In this document: one piece after another, positions 54,903 through 62,788 of the stretch | Layout: every line of letters begins with the position of its first letter | How positions within the stretch are numbered: the first letter of the stretch is position 1 | From: Sandaracinaceae bacterium | GTDB taxonomy: Bacteria; Myxococcota_A; Polyangia; Polyangiales; Houyiibacteriaceae | Reading direction: 5' to 3' | NCBI GenBank assembly: GCA_020633055.1 | Contig: JACKEJ010000012.1 | Span: 1 to 64,000 of the forward strand | DNA length: 64,000 nucleotides | Position numbers and translations under genes: made by a program | The notes under the pieces: model-generated | Database searches by the model: none | Told to the model about the DNA's origin: nothing | The model's input: the letters and a program-made list of their open reading frames with translations, nothing else

Positions 54903-55904
54903 TCAAGCCTTGCGGGGACCTCGGGGGCGCACGGGATAGATGATGCGGTCGCCTTCGATGCGGGGCTCCAAGACCTGGAGCACGTCCAGCTTGATCAGCT
55001 TCTTGCGCCGGTCGGGCATGCGCAACATCACGCCCCCGTCTTCGTCCATCCGCTCGATCTTGCAGAGCCCGAACTGACGGTGGTCCAGATACTCACCCAC
55101 CTCGGGGATGGGCTCGTCGAACAGCATCGCGCGGGTGTCGTCGGCGGGCGAGTCGTGCAGGGGAGGTGGGCGATGCGCAGGCACCGAGACCTCCGCCTCG
55201 CGTCGCGCGGGGCGGGCCACGCGGCTGGGGAGGGGCGCCTGCTGAGCTTCCTCGGACGCGCTCGCGGCCATCGCCCACGTCACCCCTCGAGGAGCGCGGC
55301 TCTCCGAAGGCTGTGGGGGAGCCGGCGCAGGGTCGGGCGCGCGGCGTGCGTCGTCGCGGCTACGCAAGGGGGCGCGCTCGACCACGGGTTCGACAGCCGG
55401 CCGAACGGCCGCGCGACTGAGCTCCGGGCCTGTCGTGCGCTCGTGGGCGTGCGCCCGACCTGCAGGCGAGGCCGCGAAGGACGGCAATCCCGTCGCCGCG
55501 TCAGCCGTCCTGACCAGCGCGAGGTCATCGTACGCGTCGAGGCGGAACTCTACGGAGAACACCGCGCCGCGGGCCAGCTCTCCCCCCAACACTTGGACGC
55601 CATTGTCGGTCTCCCGCGAGAGCGTGACGTGCAGGTCGGCGAACGGTCGGTCGTCCATCGACGAGATGGTGCCCGAGAGGTTCAGCAGCTGCAGGGGTGT
55701 ATCGAAGCGTGTCGGCGTCCGATGACTGCGCTCGTCTTGGTCGTACTCACGTAGCTCGGCGGACTCGAGCCAACCCACGGCTTGCACCCAGGCGGCCTGA
55801 ATGCCGTGTTCGACGGCGAGCCGCAGCAGGGCGACGTGGAGGTCCTCTCCGCGCTCACATCGACCGACGAAGTGACGCACGCGCTTGCTCTCTCGGATGA
55901 ACAT
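54903..55904 (-). CDS. PPC/DUF296-domain protein with SH3-like C-terminal domain
   Basis: This is a 333-residue protein. Residues about 1-130 form a PPC (DUF296) domain, the fold of plant AT-hook partners and bacterial homologues: HFVGRCERGEDLHVALLRLAVEHGIQAAWVQAVGWLESAELREYDQ and LQLLNLSGTISSMDDRPFADLHVTLSRETDNGVQVLGGEL. A Pro/Arg/Ala linker follows (about 135-260). The last about 60 residues (VGEYLDHRQFGLCKIERMDEDGGVMLRM...KLDVLQVLEP) resemble the CarD/UvrD-tail SH3-like domain (GxxVxHxxFGxGxV). The combination suggests a nucleic-acid or RNA-polymerase contact; that is inference. It lies downstream of lexA on the same strand (107-base gap). Confidence 0.7.
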   Translation of the reverse strand: MFIRESKRVRHFVGRCERGEDLHVALLRLAVEHGIQAAWVQAVGWLESAELREYDQDERSHRTPTRFDTPLQLLNLSGTISSMDDRPFADLHVTLSRETDNGVQVLGGELARGAVFSVEFRLDAYDDLALVRTADAATGLPSFAASPAGRAHAHERTTGPELSRAAVRPAVEPVVERAPLRSRDDARRAPDPAPAPPQPSESRAPRGVTWAMAASASEEAQQAPLPSRVARPARREAEVSVPAHRPPPLHDSPADDTRAMLFDEPIPEVGEYLDHRQFGLCKIERMDEDGGVMLRMPDRRKKLIKLDVLQVLEPRIEGDRIIYPVRPRGPRKA

Positions 55905-56011
55905 CGAGGCTCTCCATAGCAGCCCAAGGGCCGCGGGGCTGCCCCTGCGCTACGCCGTGGGACCGCGGCGGACGGTTGCTCGGGACCGCGTCGTCTCGGA
56001 CGTTAACACGC

Positions 56012-56815
56012 TCAGTGGAGGCGCCTGTAGATGCCCACCACGACACCCATGATCTGCGTGTTGCGCCAGTCCGTCTTGGGGATCAGGATGGGCGCCATCG
56101 TGCTGTTCGCGGGCTGCAGCCGGATGTGGTCGCGCTCCGGGAAGTAGGACTTGCACGTAGCCTCGTCGCCGACGAGCGCGATGACGATTTCGCCGCGGTT
56201 GGCGGTGAGCTGCTTGCGCACGAACACGTAGTCGCCGTCGTGGATGCCTGCTTCGATCATGGACTCGCCGACGATGCGCAGTCCGAAGACGTCGCGGTTG
56301 CCGCCGACGAGCATGCGGTCGATGCGCACGGTGTCCTCTGGCTCCTGGATGGCCTCCGCCAACAGGCCCGCCGCGACGCGCCCAACGATGGGGATCTCGA
56401 GCAGGTCGTCGTCGAGCCGTGCATCATTCGCTGGCGCTGGCGCTGGCGCTGCCGCTGCCGCTGGCGCTGGCGCGGGCCCGGCCGTGCGACCACCGAAACC
56501 ACCCACCGCGTGCAAGCCCGGGCCCGCCGATGCCATGTGGAGCAACGTGTCCGCGTCGGAGTCGCCCTCGTCCTCGCCGTCACCCAACGTGTGCCCGTCA
56601 GGCGAGCGCACCAGGCGGAGGGTACGGCTCTTCATGTCTTCGCGCGTGAGGTAGCCCTTGCGCTCGAGGGCGCGCAGGTGGTCGTTGACGCCATTGGTGC
56701 TGCGGATGCCCAGCCGATTGCCGATCTCGCGGAGGGTGGGGGGGAACCCGCGGTCCGAGATGGACTCGGAGATGAACTCCAGGACGGCGCGCTGTCTATC
56801 GGTGAGCTTCTGCAT
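56012..56815 (-). CDS. lexA: LexA repressor (SOS regulator)
   Basis: This 267-residue protein has the winged-HTH domain LTDRQRAVLEFISESISDRGFPPTLREIGNRLGIRSTNGVNDHLRALERKGYL and the S24 catalytic domain. The self-cleavage bond is A149-G150 in IVGRVAAGLL; the catalytic pair is Ser185 (IVGESMIEAGIHDGDYV) and Lys222 (IALVGDEATCKSYF). Typical LexA is 200-215 residues; this one has an insert of about 60 residues between the domains, including the Ala-Pro run TAGPAPAPAAAAAPAPAPAN, encoded by GCTGGC-type hexamer repeats (about 56431-56470). Its own promoter region holds a LexA box (56840-56856), so it should be autoregulated. Confidence 0.94.
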   Translation of the reverse strand: MQKLTDRQRAVLEFISESISDRGFPPTLREIGNRLGIRSTNGVNDHLRALERKGYLTREDMKSRTLRLVRSPDGHTLGDGEDEGDSDADTLLHMASAGPGLHAVGGFGGRTAGPAPAPAAAAAPAPAPANDARLDDDLLEIPIVGRVAAGLLAEAIQEPEDTVRIDRMLVGGNRDVFGLRIVGESMIEAGIHDGDYVFVRKQLTANRGEIVIALVGDEATCKSYFPERDHIRLQPANSTMAPILIPKTDWRNTQIMGVVVGIYRRLH

Positions 56816-56833
56816 GGTTCTAGGCTGCCTCCG

Positions 56834-56863
56834 AAGATACTGTGCATGTGTTCAAGCTGTCAA
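56834..56863 (-). promoter_or_regulatory. lexA promoter with overlapping LexA (SOS) box
   Basis: On the minus strand TTGACA (56863-56858) and TATCTT (56839-56834) are 18 bases apart, a good sigma-70-type promoter. The spacer 56840-56856 read on the plus strand is CTGTGCATGTGTTCAAG, matching 15 of 17 positions of the M. xanthus LexA box as I recall it (CTRHAMRYBYGTTCAGS). Binding there would block RNA polymerase between -35 and -10. The kinase gene at 56974 is divergent and may share control. Confidence 0.65.
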
Positions 56864-56973
56864 GCTGTGCAGGTATCGCCCCCGACAATACTGATCATCC
56901 GACGCGGAGTCAAAGATTCGGCCAATGCGTGGGCCCGCTCGCGCACGCGCCCGAATTCGCGTAGGGTCCGGGC

Positions 56974-58164
56974 GTGTCCGAGGTGACGCAATTCGGGCCC
57001 TTCGAGCTGGTGCGCCGCCTCGGCCGGGGGGGCATGGCCGAGACCTTCGAGGCCATTCGCCACGGCGCCTCCGGCGTCAGCCAGAGGGTGTGTATCAAGC
57101 GTATCCTCCCCGCGTTCGAGCGGGACACGGAGTTTCTGCGGCTGTTCCTCGAGGAGGCGCGCGTCTCGGCCAGCCTGCACCATGGTGGCATCGCTCAGGT
57201 GCTCGACTTCGGGGAGGTCGAGGGTTCGCACTACCTGGCGCTCGAGCTGGTCGAGGGGCTCGACCTGCGCACTGTCATCTCGAGGTTGGTCGAGCTGGAC
57301 GACCGGCTCACCACGGGGGTGGTGGCGCACCTGGCGTTCGAGCTGGCGGGGGCGCTCGAGTACGCGCACGCCGCGACCCCCAGCGGGCGGGCGCGGGGGG
57401 TCGTGCACCGAGACATCAGCCCGAGCAACGTACTGCTCAGTCGGGAGGGAGAGGTAAAGCTCACGGACTTCGGGATCGCGAAGGCGATGAGCGCCGACGT
57501 GGCCACCCGCACGGCCGCGGTCAAGGGCAAGCTCCCTTACATGGCGCCGGAGTACGCGAGCGCGGGGCACTTCAACGCGCAGAGTGACCTCTTCTCACTC
57601 GGGGTCACGCTCTACGAGTGCGTGCGGGGCCGACGACCGTTCGACGGCGCGAACGACCTGGAGACGCTCGAGAACCTGCAGCGAGGGCGCTATGCGCGGC
57701 TCTCGGAGGCCGTGCCCAGCGTCGACCGAGCCTTCGCCGCGGCCGTCGAGCGGCTGCTCGAGCCGGACCCGGAGCGCCGCTATCGCACGGCCTCCGAGTT
57801 CTTGGACGAGCTGGTGGCGCTGTCTCCGCCGGGCACCGCGCAGCTCATCCTCGGGCGCGTCGTGGGCGCGCTCGCGGACCACGTGGACAGTGATCTCTCC
57901 ACCACACACGAGGCGCTGGCCCACACGCGGCTGCGCGAGACCGAGCTCGATCAGGGCACCCTCTTGCTCGCCGACGACAGCGCGCCGCGCGATCCCGTCG
58001 TCGTGTCCGCTGCGCCCCACGAGCCCACGCGCACGCGCCTGCCCACGGTGCTGGCAGAGTCCGCGGCGGCGCCGCATGCTCGCCCTCCACAGGTGGCGGC
58101 ACCCTCACCCGATGCCGGGATCGCCACCCGCCCCGGCCGCGTCAAGGCCCCCCCCTCGGAGTAG
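56974..58164 (+). CDS. Serine/threonine protein kinase
   Basis: This is a 396-residue protein starting with GTG. The N-terminal kinase domain (about 8-275) has the glycine loop LGRGGMAETFEA, ATP Lys42 in VCIKRI, catalytic Asp147 in HRDISPSNVLL (a Ser replaces the usual Lys two residues after Asp, a variant known in myxobacterial kinases), DFG 165-167 in LTDFGIAK, and an APE-like MAPEYASAG. The C-terminal about 120 residues are low-complexity Ala/Pro/Asp/Thr with no transmembrane segment. It is divergent from lexA and 4 bases upstream of a metallopeptidase gene. Confidence 0.87.
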   Translation: MSEVTQFGPFELVRRLGRGGMAETFEAIRHGASGVSQRVCIKRILPAFERDTEFLRLFLEEARVSASLHHGGIAQVLDFGEVEGSHYLALELVEGLDLRTVISRLVELDDRLTTGVVAHLAFELAGALEYAHAATPSGRARGVVHRDISPSNVLLSREGEVKLTDFGIAKAMSADVATRTAAVKGKLPYMAPEYASAGHFNAQSDLFSLGVTLYECVRGRRPFDGANDLETLENLQRGRYARLSEAVPSVDRAFAAAVERLLEPDPERRYRTASEFLDELVALSPPGTAQLILGRVVGALADHVDSDLSTTHEALAHTRLRETELDQGTLLLADDSAPRDPVVVSAAPHEPTRTRLPTVLAESAAAPHARPPQVAAPSPDAGIATRPGRVKAPPSE

Positions 58165-58168
58165 TCGC

Positions 58169-59575
58169 ATGAGCCAACACGTCCCCCTCGACGCCGCCCT
58201 CGCGCGGCTCGAAGCCAGCCTCGATCGTCACCTGGCCGACCTGGCCGACCTGGTCCGCATCGGCGGGGTCAGCGCCGACCCCCCACCCAACCCCAAGCTG
58301 CTCGAGAGCGCGCAGGCGGTGGTGCGCCTCATGGAGCGCGCGGGCCTCCACGGCGCGCAGGTGCTCGAGCTGCCGGGAGCGCACCCCTACGCCTACGCGG
58401 AGTGGCTGGGCGCGCCCGGAGCTCCGACCCTCCTGCTCTACGGCCACCACGACGTGCAGCCGGTGGGACGCGAGGCCAAGTGGGTGACGCCGCCGTTCGA
58501 GCCCGATGTGCGCGAGGGACGCATGTATGGGCGAGGCGCGGTCGACGACAAGGCCGGCGTGATGATGCACGTCGCGGCCTGCGCGGCGTGGCTGGACGCG
58601 ACCGGCACGCTGCCCGTCAACGTGAAGTTCATCGTCGAGGGCGAAGAGGAGATCGGCTCGGGCAACCTCGAGCGCTTCCTCGAGACGCACGCCGAGCGGC
58701 TCGCGGCCGACTGCATCGTGCTGACGGACACGGCCAACCTCGACGCGGGGATCCCGTCGTTGACCGCGTCACTGCGCGGCCTCGCGGCCGTCACCGTCGA
58801 GGTGCGCGCCCTACGGCAGCCTCTGCATAGTGGCATGTGGGGCGGCCCACTCCCCGACCCGGTCATCGCGCTCTCCCGCGCGCTCGGAGAGCTGGTGGAC
58901 GACGACGGCCGGGTGATGCCGGCGCTCCGCGAAGGCGTGGCCGAGCTCACGGACGTCGAGCGCGCCGAGCTTTCGCAGCTCCCGTTCGACGAGGGGGCGT
59001 TCCGTGAGCAGGCGGGGCTGGTGCCCGGGGCTCAGCTCACTGGGCGCAAGGACGTCCCGCTGTACGCGCGCATCTGGCGCGAGCCGGCGGTCACCGTGAT
59101 CGCCTTCGAGTCGCGCGCCATCGCGGGTTCCAGCAACCAGATCATCGATGCGGCGCGGGCGCGTGTCAGCGTCCGGGTGGTGCCCAACCAGGAGGCGCGG
59201 GCGGTTCAGGACGCGTTGGTGCGCCACTTCGAGCAGCGCGTGCCCTTCGGTCTCGAGGTGAGCGTCGAGCGCGACGAGACCGCCAACGCGTGGCTCGCCC
59301 CCGCGGTCGGGCCGGCCTTCGACGCCGCGCGACGAGCGATGAGCGCGGGTTACGGGCGCGATTGCGAGATCATCGGCTGCGGCGGGACCATCCCTTTCGT
59401 CGGCCCGTTCGCGAAGGTGCTGGGGGGCGTGCCGGCGCTGCTCACGGGCGTCGAAGACCCCCTGTGTCATGCGCACTCCGAGAACGAGAGCCTGCTCATC
59501 GACGACTGGAAGAAGGGCACCCGCGCCGCGGTGCGCCTGTATGCCGAGCTGGCGGACGCGCTTCGCAAGGACTGA
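58169..59575 (+). CDS. M20-family metallopeptidase (dipeptidase-like)
   Basis: This is a 468-residue protein with the M20 core: first metal His/Asp in LLLYGHHDVQPVG, bridging Asp in GRGAVDDKAGVMMHV, catalytic Glu-Glu in IVEGEEEIGSGNL, Asp in VLTDTANLDAG, and the last His in LCHAHSENESLL. The dimerisation domain includes QPLHSGMWGGPLPDPVIAL, with a conserved His in the H-S-G motif. Homologues (CNDP/PepV/ArgE-like) cut dipeptides or N-acyl amino acids. It is cotranscribed with the kinase upstream. Confidence 0.92.
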   Translation: MSQHVPLDAALARLEASLDRHLADLADLVRIGGVSADPPPNPKLLESAQAVVRLMERAGLHGAQVLELPGAHPYAYAEWLGAPGAPTLLLYGHHDVQPVGREAKWVTPPFEPDVREGRMYGRGAVDDKAGVMMHVAACAAWLDATGTLPVNVKFIVEGEEEIGSGNLERFLETHAERLAADCIVLTDTANLDAGIPSLTASLRGLAAVTVEVRALRQPLHSGMWGGPLPDPVIALSRALGELVDDDGRVMPALREGVAELTDVERAELSQLPFDEGAFREQAGLVPGAQLTGRKDVPLYARIWREPAVTVIAFESRAIAGSSNQIIDAARARVSVRVVPNQEARAVQDALVRHFEQRVPFGLEVSVERDETANAWLAPAVGPAFDAARRAMSAGYGRDCEIIGCGGTIPFVGPFAKVLGGVPALLTGVEDPLCHAHSENESLLIDDWKKGTRAAVRLYAELADALRKD

Positions 59576-59630
59576 GCGCTGCGACGCTCGCTAGCCCTCG
59601 TCGGTGGGTGTTGGCGGCGCGCGTCGCGTG

Positions 59631-60470
59631 TCAGCGGGCGCTCGCGGCACCCTGCACGCGGGCTTGCACCAGGTATTGGAAGCGGAACCTGCGCTCACGG
59701 TCGTAGGTCCCCGTGAAGCGCAGGCACGCCTCGTCGAACGTGTCTTGGCGCACGTCGCGGTAGCCCAGCTCGTAGAGCAGCGGGAACGGGTGGTCCATGC
59801 CCCAGATCATCGGCTCGCCCGCCTCACCCAACCGTGAACGCGTCGCGGCGTCCTCCGCGCTGCGCGTGTCCCCCGCTACGAAGCGCTTCCCCACGTGGTC
59901 GAACACGACGGTCGTGTCTGGGTGCAGCCCCTCCGCCGCGCGTTGCAGGGTGGCGCACACCGCGGGCTCGCTGAGGTAGTAGCTGACCCCCTCCCACACC
60001 ACGAGGGCTGGCTGGTGCACCTCGAACCCGACTGACACCAACCGCTCGACGAAGTCCTCGTGCTCGAAGTCGCACGCGACGCTGGTGGCGTGCGTGCCGT
60101 AGTCGGGCAGCTGCGACAGCCTGCGCTCCCGCTCACGCAGCGAGGCCGGCGCGTCGACCTCGAAGAAGCGCACCCCTTCGGCCGCGAGCCGCTTGGCGCG
60201 CGTGTCGAAGCCGGCACCCAGGATCACCACCTGCTGCGTGCCAGCGCGCGTGTGCTCGCGCACCACGGCGTCGAGGTAGGCGGTGCGCACGGCGATCCAG
60301 AGCTGCATGTTCGGCGCGACGCGGTCCATCTGGCGCGCGAACGCGAAGCCCTCGTCACCCGCCAGGTGGCGCGCGAACGGGTCGTGGCAGATGGGCTCGG
60401 GAGCCTCGGTGGCGAGCGCGCGATACGCGGCGACCAGCATGGCCGTGCGGCTGGGGCTGTCTGACTGCAT
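59631..60470 (-). CDS. SAM-dependent methyltransferase, PPM1/LCMT-like (TIGR00027 family)
   Basis: This 279-residue protein starts at ATG 60470. The N-terminus SRTAMLVAAYRALATEAPEPICHDPFARHLAG and the SAM motif QQVVILGAGFDTRAKRLAAEGVRFFEVDAPASLRERERRL are typical of the TIGR00027/leucine carboxyl methyltransferase family. WEGVSYYLSEPAVCATLQRA and VFDHVGKRFVAG follow. Many actinobacterial and myxobacterial copies exist with unknown small-molecule substrates. It is divergent from a TetR gene with an operator in the 78-base gap, so it is probably its regulated target. Confidence 0.86.
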   Translation of the reverse strand: MQSDSPSRTAMLVAAYRALATEAPEPICHDPFARHLAGDEGFAFARQMDRVAPNMQLWIAVRTAYLDAVVREHTRAGTQQVVILGAGFDTRAKRLAAEGVRFFEVDAPASLRERERRLSQLPDYGTHATSVACDFEHEDFVERLVSVGFEVHQPALVVWEGVSYYLSEPAVCATLQRAAEGLHPDTTVVFDHVGKRFVAGDTRSAEDAATRSRLGEAGEPMIWGMDHPFPLLYELGYRDVRQDTFDEACLRFTGTYDRERRFRFQYLVQARVQGAASAR

Positions 60471-60478
60471 CCTGGGAT

Positions 60479-60507
60479 GGTACGCTGACACGGTGTCGAC
60501 ATGTACC
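60479..60507. promoter_or_regulatory. TetR-type operator in divergent promoter
   Basis: The core GACAC-G-GTGTC (60487-60497) is a perfect 11-bp palindrome, overlapping the palindrome TGTCGACA, and bracketed by GGTAC (60479-60483) and GTACC (60503-60507). It sits in the gap between the methyltransferase and TetR starts. TGACAC-n-GTGTCA-like sites are common TetR-family operators. The core also fits GACA-N3-TGTC, but the context points to TetR rather than the T2SS regulator. Confidence 0.5.
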
Positions 60508-60548
60508 GGCTGGATGACTCCGCCCCGCACAGCTGCTAGGTGGGGTCC

Positions 60549-61139
60549 GTGAATCAAGCCGCGCGCCATCGCCTCGGCGTCGACGAGCGACGCAAGCAGC
60601 TCCTCGACCTGGCCCTCGAGCTCTTCGGCAACCGCCCCTACGACGAGATCTCCATCGACGAGATCGCGAAGGAGGCGGGCGTGTCGAAGGGGCTGCTCTA
60701 CCACTACTTCTCCAGCAAGCGCGCGTTCTTCGTCGCGGCGGTGGAGGCCGCCGCCGAGAGCCTGCTGGAGTCGACCGAGGTGGAGACCGTGGGCGACGTG
60801 CCGACCATGGACGAGATGCGCGAGGGCGTGACGCGCTACCTCGACTACGTCGACCGCCACGCGCGCAACTACCTGCTGCTGGTGCGTGGCGGGGACGGCG
60901 TGGATGAAGAGGTGCAAGCCATCGTCGATCGCACGCGCATGGCGTTCCTCGAGCGCGTTCGCGACGCAGCGGCCCTCCTGCCCCAGTCGCCCGAGGTCGA
61001 CATCACGCTGCGCGGCTACATCGGCTACGTCGAGACCGTGAGCATCGAGTGGGTCGAGCACAAGCGCATCTCCCGGGACGCGCTGGCCGACCTCATCGTT
61101 CGTCAATGCATCGCCCTGTTCTCCACCGTCCAGCGCTGA
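60549..61139 (+). CDS. TetR/AcrR-family transcriptional regulator
   Basis: This is a 196-residue protein; GTG 60549 follows an AGGTGGGG run, and GTG 60540 is an alternative. The HTH domain RRKQLLDLALELFGNRPYDEISIDEIAKEAGVSKGLLYHYFSSKRAFFVAAV is textbook TetR; the ligand-binding helices follow. It is divergent from the LCMT-like methyltransferase and probably represses it and itself via the operator at 60479-60507. The ligand is not known. Its end overlaps the second MepA gene by 34 bases. Confidence 0.9.
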   Translation: MNQAARHRLGVDERRKQLLDLALELFGNRPYDEISIDEIAKEAGVSKGLLYHYFSSKRAFFVAAVEAAAESLLESTEVETVGDVPTMDEMREGVTRYLDYVDRHARNYLLLVRGGDGVDEEVQAIVDRTRMAFLERVRDAAALLPQSPEVDITLRGYIGYVETVSIEWVEHKRISRDALADLIVRQCIALFSTVQR

Positions 61140-62260
61140 CGCGCATCCGACAGGTCTGCTCGTCTCCTCGCGCGCGAGCGGTCGTGGGTGTGCTCGCGCT
61201 GCTGGCCGTGACGACCTTCGCGCCCGACCATGATGGCGCCGTCGCGCAGCCCACCGCTGACGGGGAGGATGATGGCGCTGGCCGGAACGTCACCGCGGCG
61301 AGCCCGGCTCCGAGACGAACGGGTGACGGCGCACAGGACGGGCCCGCTCCTCCGGTCGGGACCAGAGACTCGCACCCAGAGGTGCAGCACGTGCTCGGGC
61401 TACTCCCGACGGCCAGCACCTCGCGTGGCGGGCCGAGCGCCGGTTCTCTCGAGGGCGGCGTGCCCTTTCCGCTGCAGGCCGAGGGGGCGCACTTCAACCC
61501 CCGCCGCGACGCCCGGGCGCGCTACGGCACCGTCGAGTTGGTGCAGGCGCTCCTGCGCGCGGGAGCCGCCGTGCACGCCCGCCACGGTGGGGAGCTCGTC
61601 GTCAACGACCTGAGCCTGATCTCGGGCGGGCCCATCGCGCACCACGGCAGCCACCAGGGGGGGCGTGACGTGGACGTGCTCTTCTACACGCTCACGGCGG
61701 AGGGAGAGCCCCGGCCGTCGGTGGGGGCGCCGCTCGACCTCGCGGGTCGGGGGGTGGACTTTCAGGACCTGAGCGTCGCGGCGGACGACGTCCCGGTCCA
61801 GCTCGACGTCGTGCGCACCTGGGCCTTCGTGGAGGCCCTGCTGTCGGACCCCGACGCCTGGGTCCAACGCATGTTCGTGGCGCGCCATCTGCGGCAACGC
61901 CTGCTGAGGCACGGGCGGCGCGCAGGGGCGTCACGGGCGGTCCTACGGCGCTTCGAGCAGGTGGCGTGCCAGCCTGGCTATCCTCACGACGACCACTTCC
62001 ACATCCGCGTGTTCTGCAGCGTGGACGACCTGGCCGCAGGGTGTCGGGACTCGGGACCCATGCCACCCTGGCACCGGGCACGCTTGGCGTCGGCCGGCGC
62101 GACGCCACGCATGGCAGGCCCCGAGAGGCTGCGCGCGCCGATCACGACGGCGGCCGAGGCGCGGCGCGCTGCAGGCCCCATGCATCCGGACGTGCGCGCG
62201 TGGCTCGACGCACGCGATGCGTGGATGCGGCCCCCGGCGGGACCTGGCGTCTGCCGCTGA
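61106..62260 (+). CDS. Penicillin-insensitive murein endopeptidase-like protein (second copy)
   Basis: This 384-residue protein is a second MepA/LAS-type endopeptidase. A signal-like helix (RAVVGVLALLAVTTFAPDHDGAVA) precedes a Pro/Asp/Ala linker. Catalytic motifs are NDLSLISGGPIAHHGSHQGGRDVDVLFY (HxxSHxxGxDxD zinc site) and PHDDHFHIRVFC (last His ligands), as in the copy at 43190-44140. ATG 61106 overlaps the TetR end; GTG 61184 is another start at the signal. Likely a periplasmic or outer-membrane peptidoglycan hydrolase. Confidence 0.84.
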   Translation: MHRPVLHRPALTRIRQVCSSPRARAVVGVLALLAVTTFAPDHDGAVAQPTADGEDDGAGRNVTAASPAPRRTGDGAQDGPAPPVGTRDSHPEVQHVLGLLPTASTSRGGPSAGSLEGGVPFPLQAEGAHFNPRRDARARYGTVELVQALLRAGAAVHARHGGELVVNDLSLISGGPIAHHGSHQGGRDVDVLFYTLTAEGEPRPSVGAPLDLAGRGVDFQDLSVAADDVPVQLDVVRTWAFVEALLSDPDAWVQRMFVARHLRQRLLRHGRRAGASRAVLRRFEQVACQPGYPHDDHFHIRVFCSVDDLAAGCRDSGPMPPWHRARLASAGATPRMAGPERLRAPITTAAEARRAAGPMHPDVRAWLDARDAWMRPPAGPGVCR

Positions 62261-62279
62261 GGCGTTCCCCTCTCGGACG

Positions 62280-62342
62280 CGACGCCTCGTCACCGTGGGA
62301 CGGGCGTCGGGGTGGGGCGCCTGGTCACCGTGGGGCCAGGCG
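62280..62342. repeat. Two tandem-like hairpin repeats
   Basis: Similar units, GCCTCGTCACCGTGGGAC and GCCTGGTCACCGTGGGGC, lie about 36 bp apart. Each can fold: arms CGACGCC/GGCGTCG (62280-62286 and 62303-62309) and CGCCTGG/CCAGGCG (62318-62324 and 62336-62342). They precede the longer terminator-like hairpin at 62351. Confidence 0.55.
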
Positions 62343-62350
62343 TGCTCCAA

Positions 62351-62396
62351 CGCGCGCTGAACGCGCGCGGCTTCCAATGAGCGCGTTCAGCGCGCG
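62351..62396. terminator. Bidirectional terminator-like hairpin between convergent genes
   Basis: A perfect 16-bp inverted repeat, CGCGCGCTGAACGCGC at 62351-62366 and its complement at 62381-62396, with a 14-base loop. It lies between the second MepA gene (ends 62260) and the Cys-rich lipoprotein, whose stop codon is inside the second arm. There is no T-tract on either side, so rho-independent termination in the classic sense is not proven. Confidence 0.6.
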
Positions 62397-62788
62397 GCGT
62401 CGACCGTACACCGAGGGCTACCGTCGGCGGCGCTGCAGTGGTACGTGGCCTGGTTGTCACAACCGGAGACCCGGAACACGTACGGGCTGAGTTCGGACAC
62501 CGAGAGCTCCGACTCGGCGCAGGAGAACTCTGCCGCGAAGCGTTGGTTGGCGAGGATGGTGAGGTTGGAGCACCAACGGTGATCCGTTCCGACCCCGGTC
62601 GGGCACTGGTACACGCCCGTCCGGCCGCAGCCGCGCACGATGTACGTGTCATTGCTGCGCCGCGTGGTCTCGAGATCCGAGCTGTCGCACGCGAAGTCTA
62701 CTTCGGCTTGGCGCTTGGCCGCGCTCAGTCCTGGTGAACACGCGCTCAAGGCCAGCAACCCCGCAACTACCAACACAACCCTAGTCAT
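62387..62788 (-). CDS. Small Cys-rich lipoprotein with two-fold repeat
   Basis: This 133-residue protein has a lipobox LLALSAC (Cys about 17). The mature part is made of two similar units: FACDSSDLETTRRSNDTYIVRGCGRTGVYQC and FSCAESELSVSELSPYVFRVSGCDNQATYHC. The pattern FxCx5L...YxVxGCx3AxYxC probably gives two disulfides per unit. Small lipoproteins of this kind are common in myxobacteria; function unknown. Its stop is inside the terminator hairpin. Confidence 0.7.
   Translation of the reverse strand: MTRVVLVVAGLLALSACSPGLSAAKRQAEVDFACDSSDLETTRRSNDTYIVRGCGRTGVYQCPTGVGTDHRWCSNLTILANQRFAAEFSCAESELSVSELSPYVFRVSGCDNQATYHCSAADGSPRCTVDAAR

Noticed and set aside
60487..60497. GACA-N3-TGTC core as a fifth site for the T2SS regulator
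   Set aside because: It sits in a TetR-methyltransferase divergent promoter with additional TetR-like symmetry, so TetR is the simpler owner.
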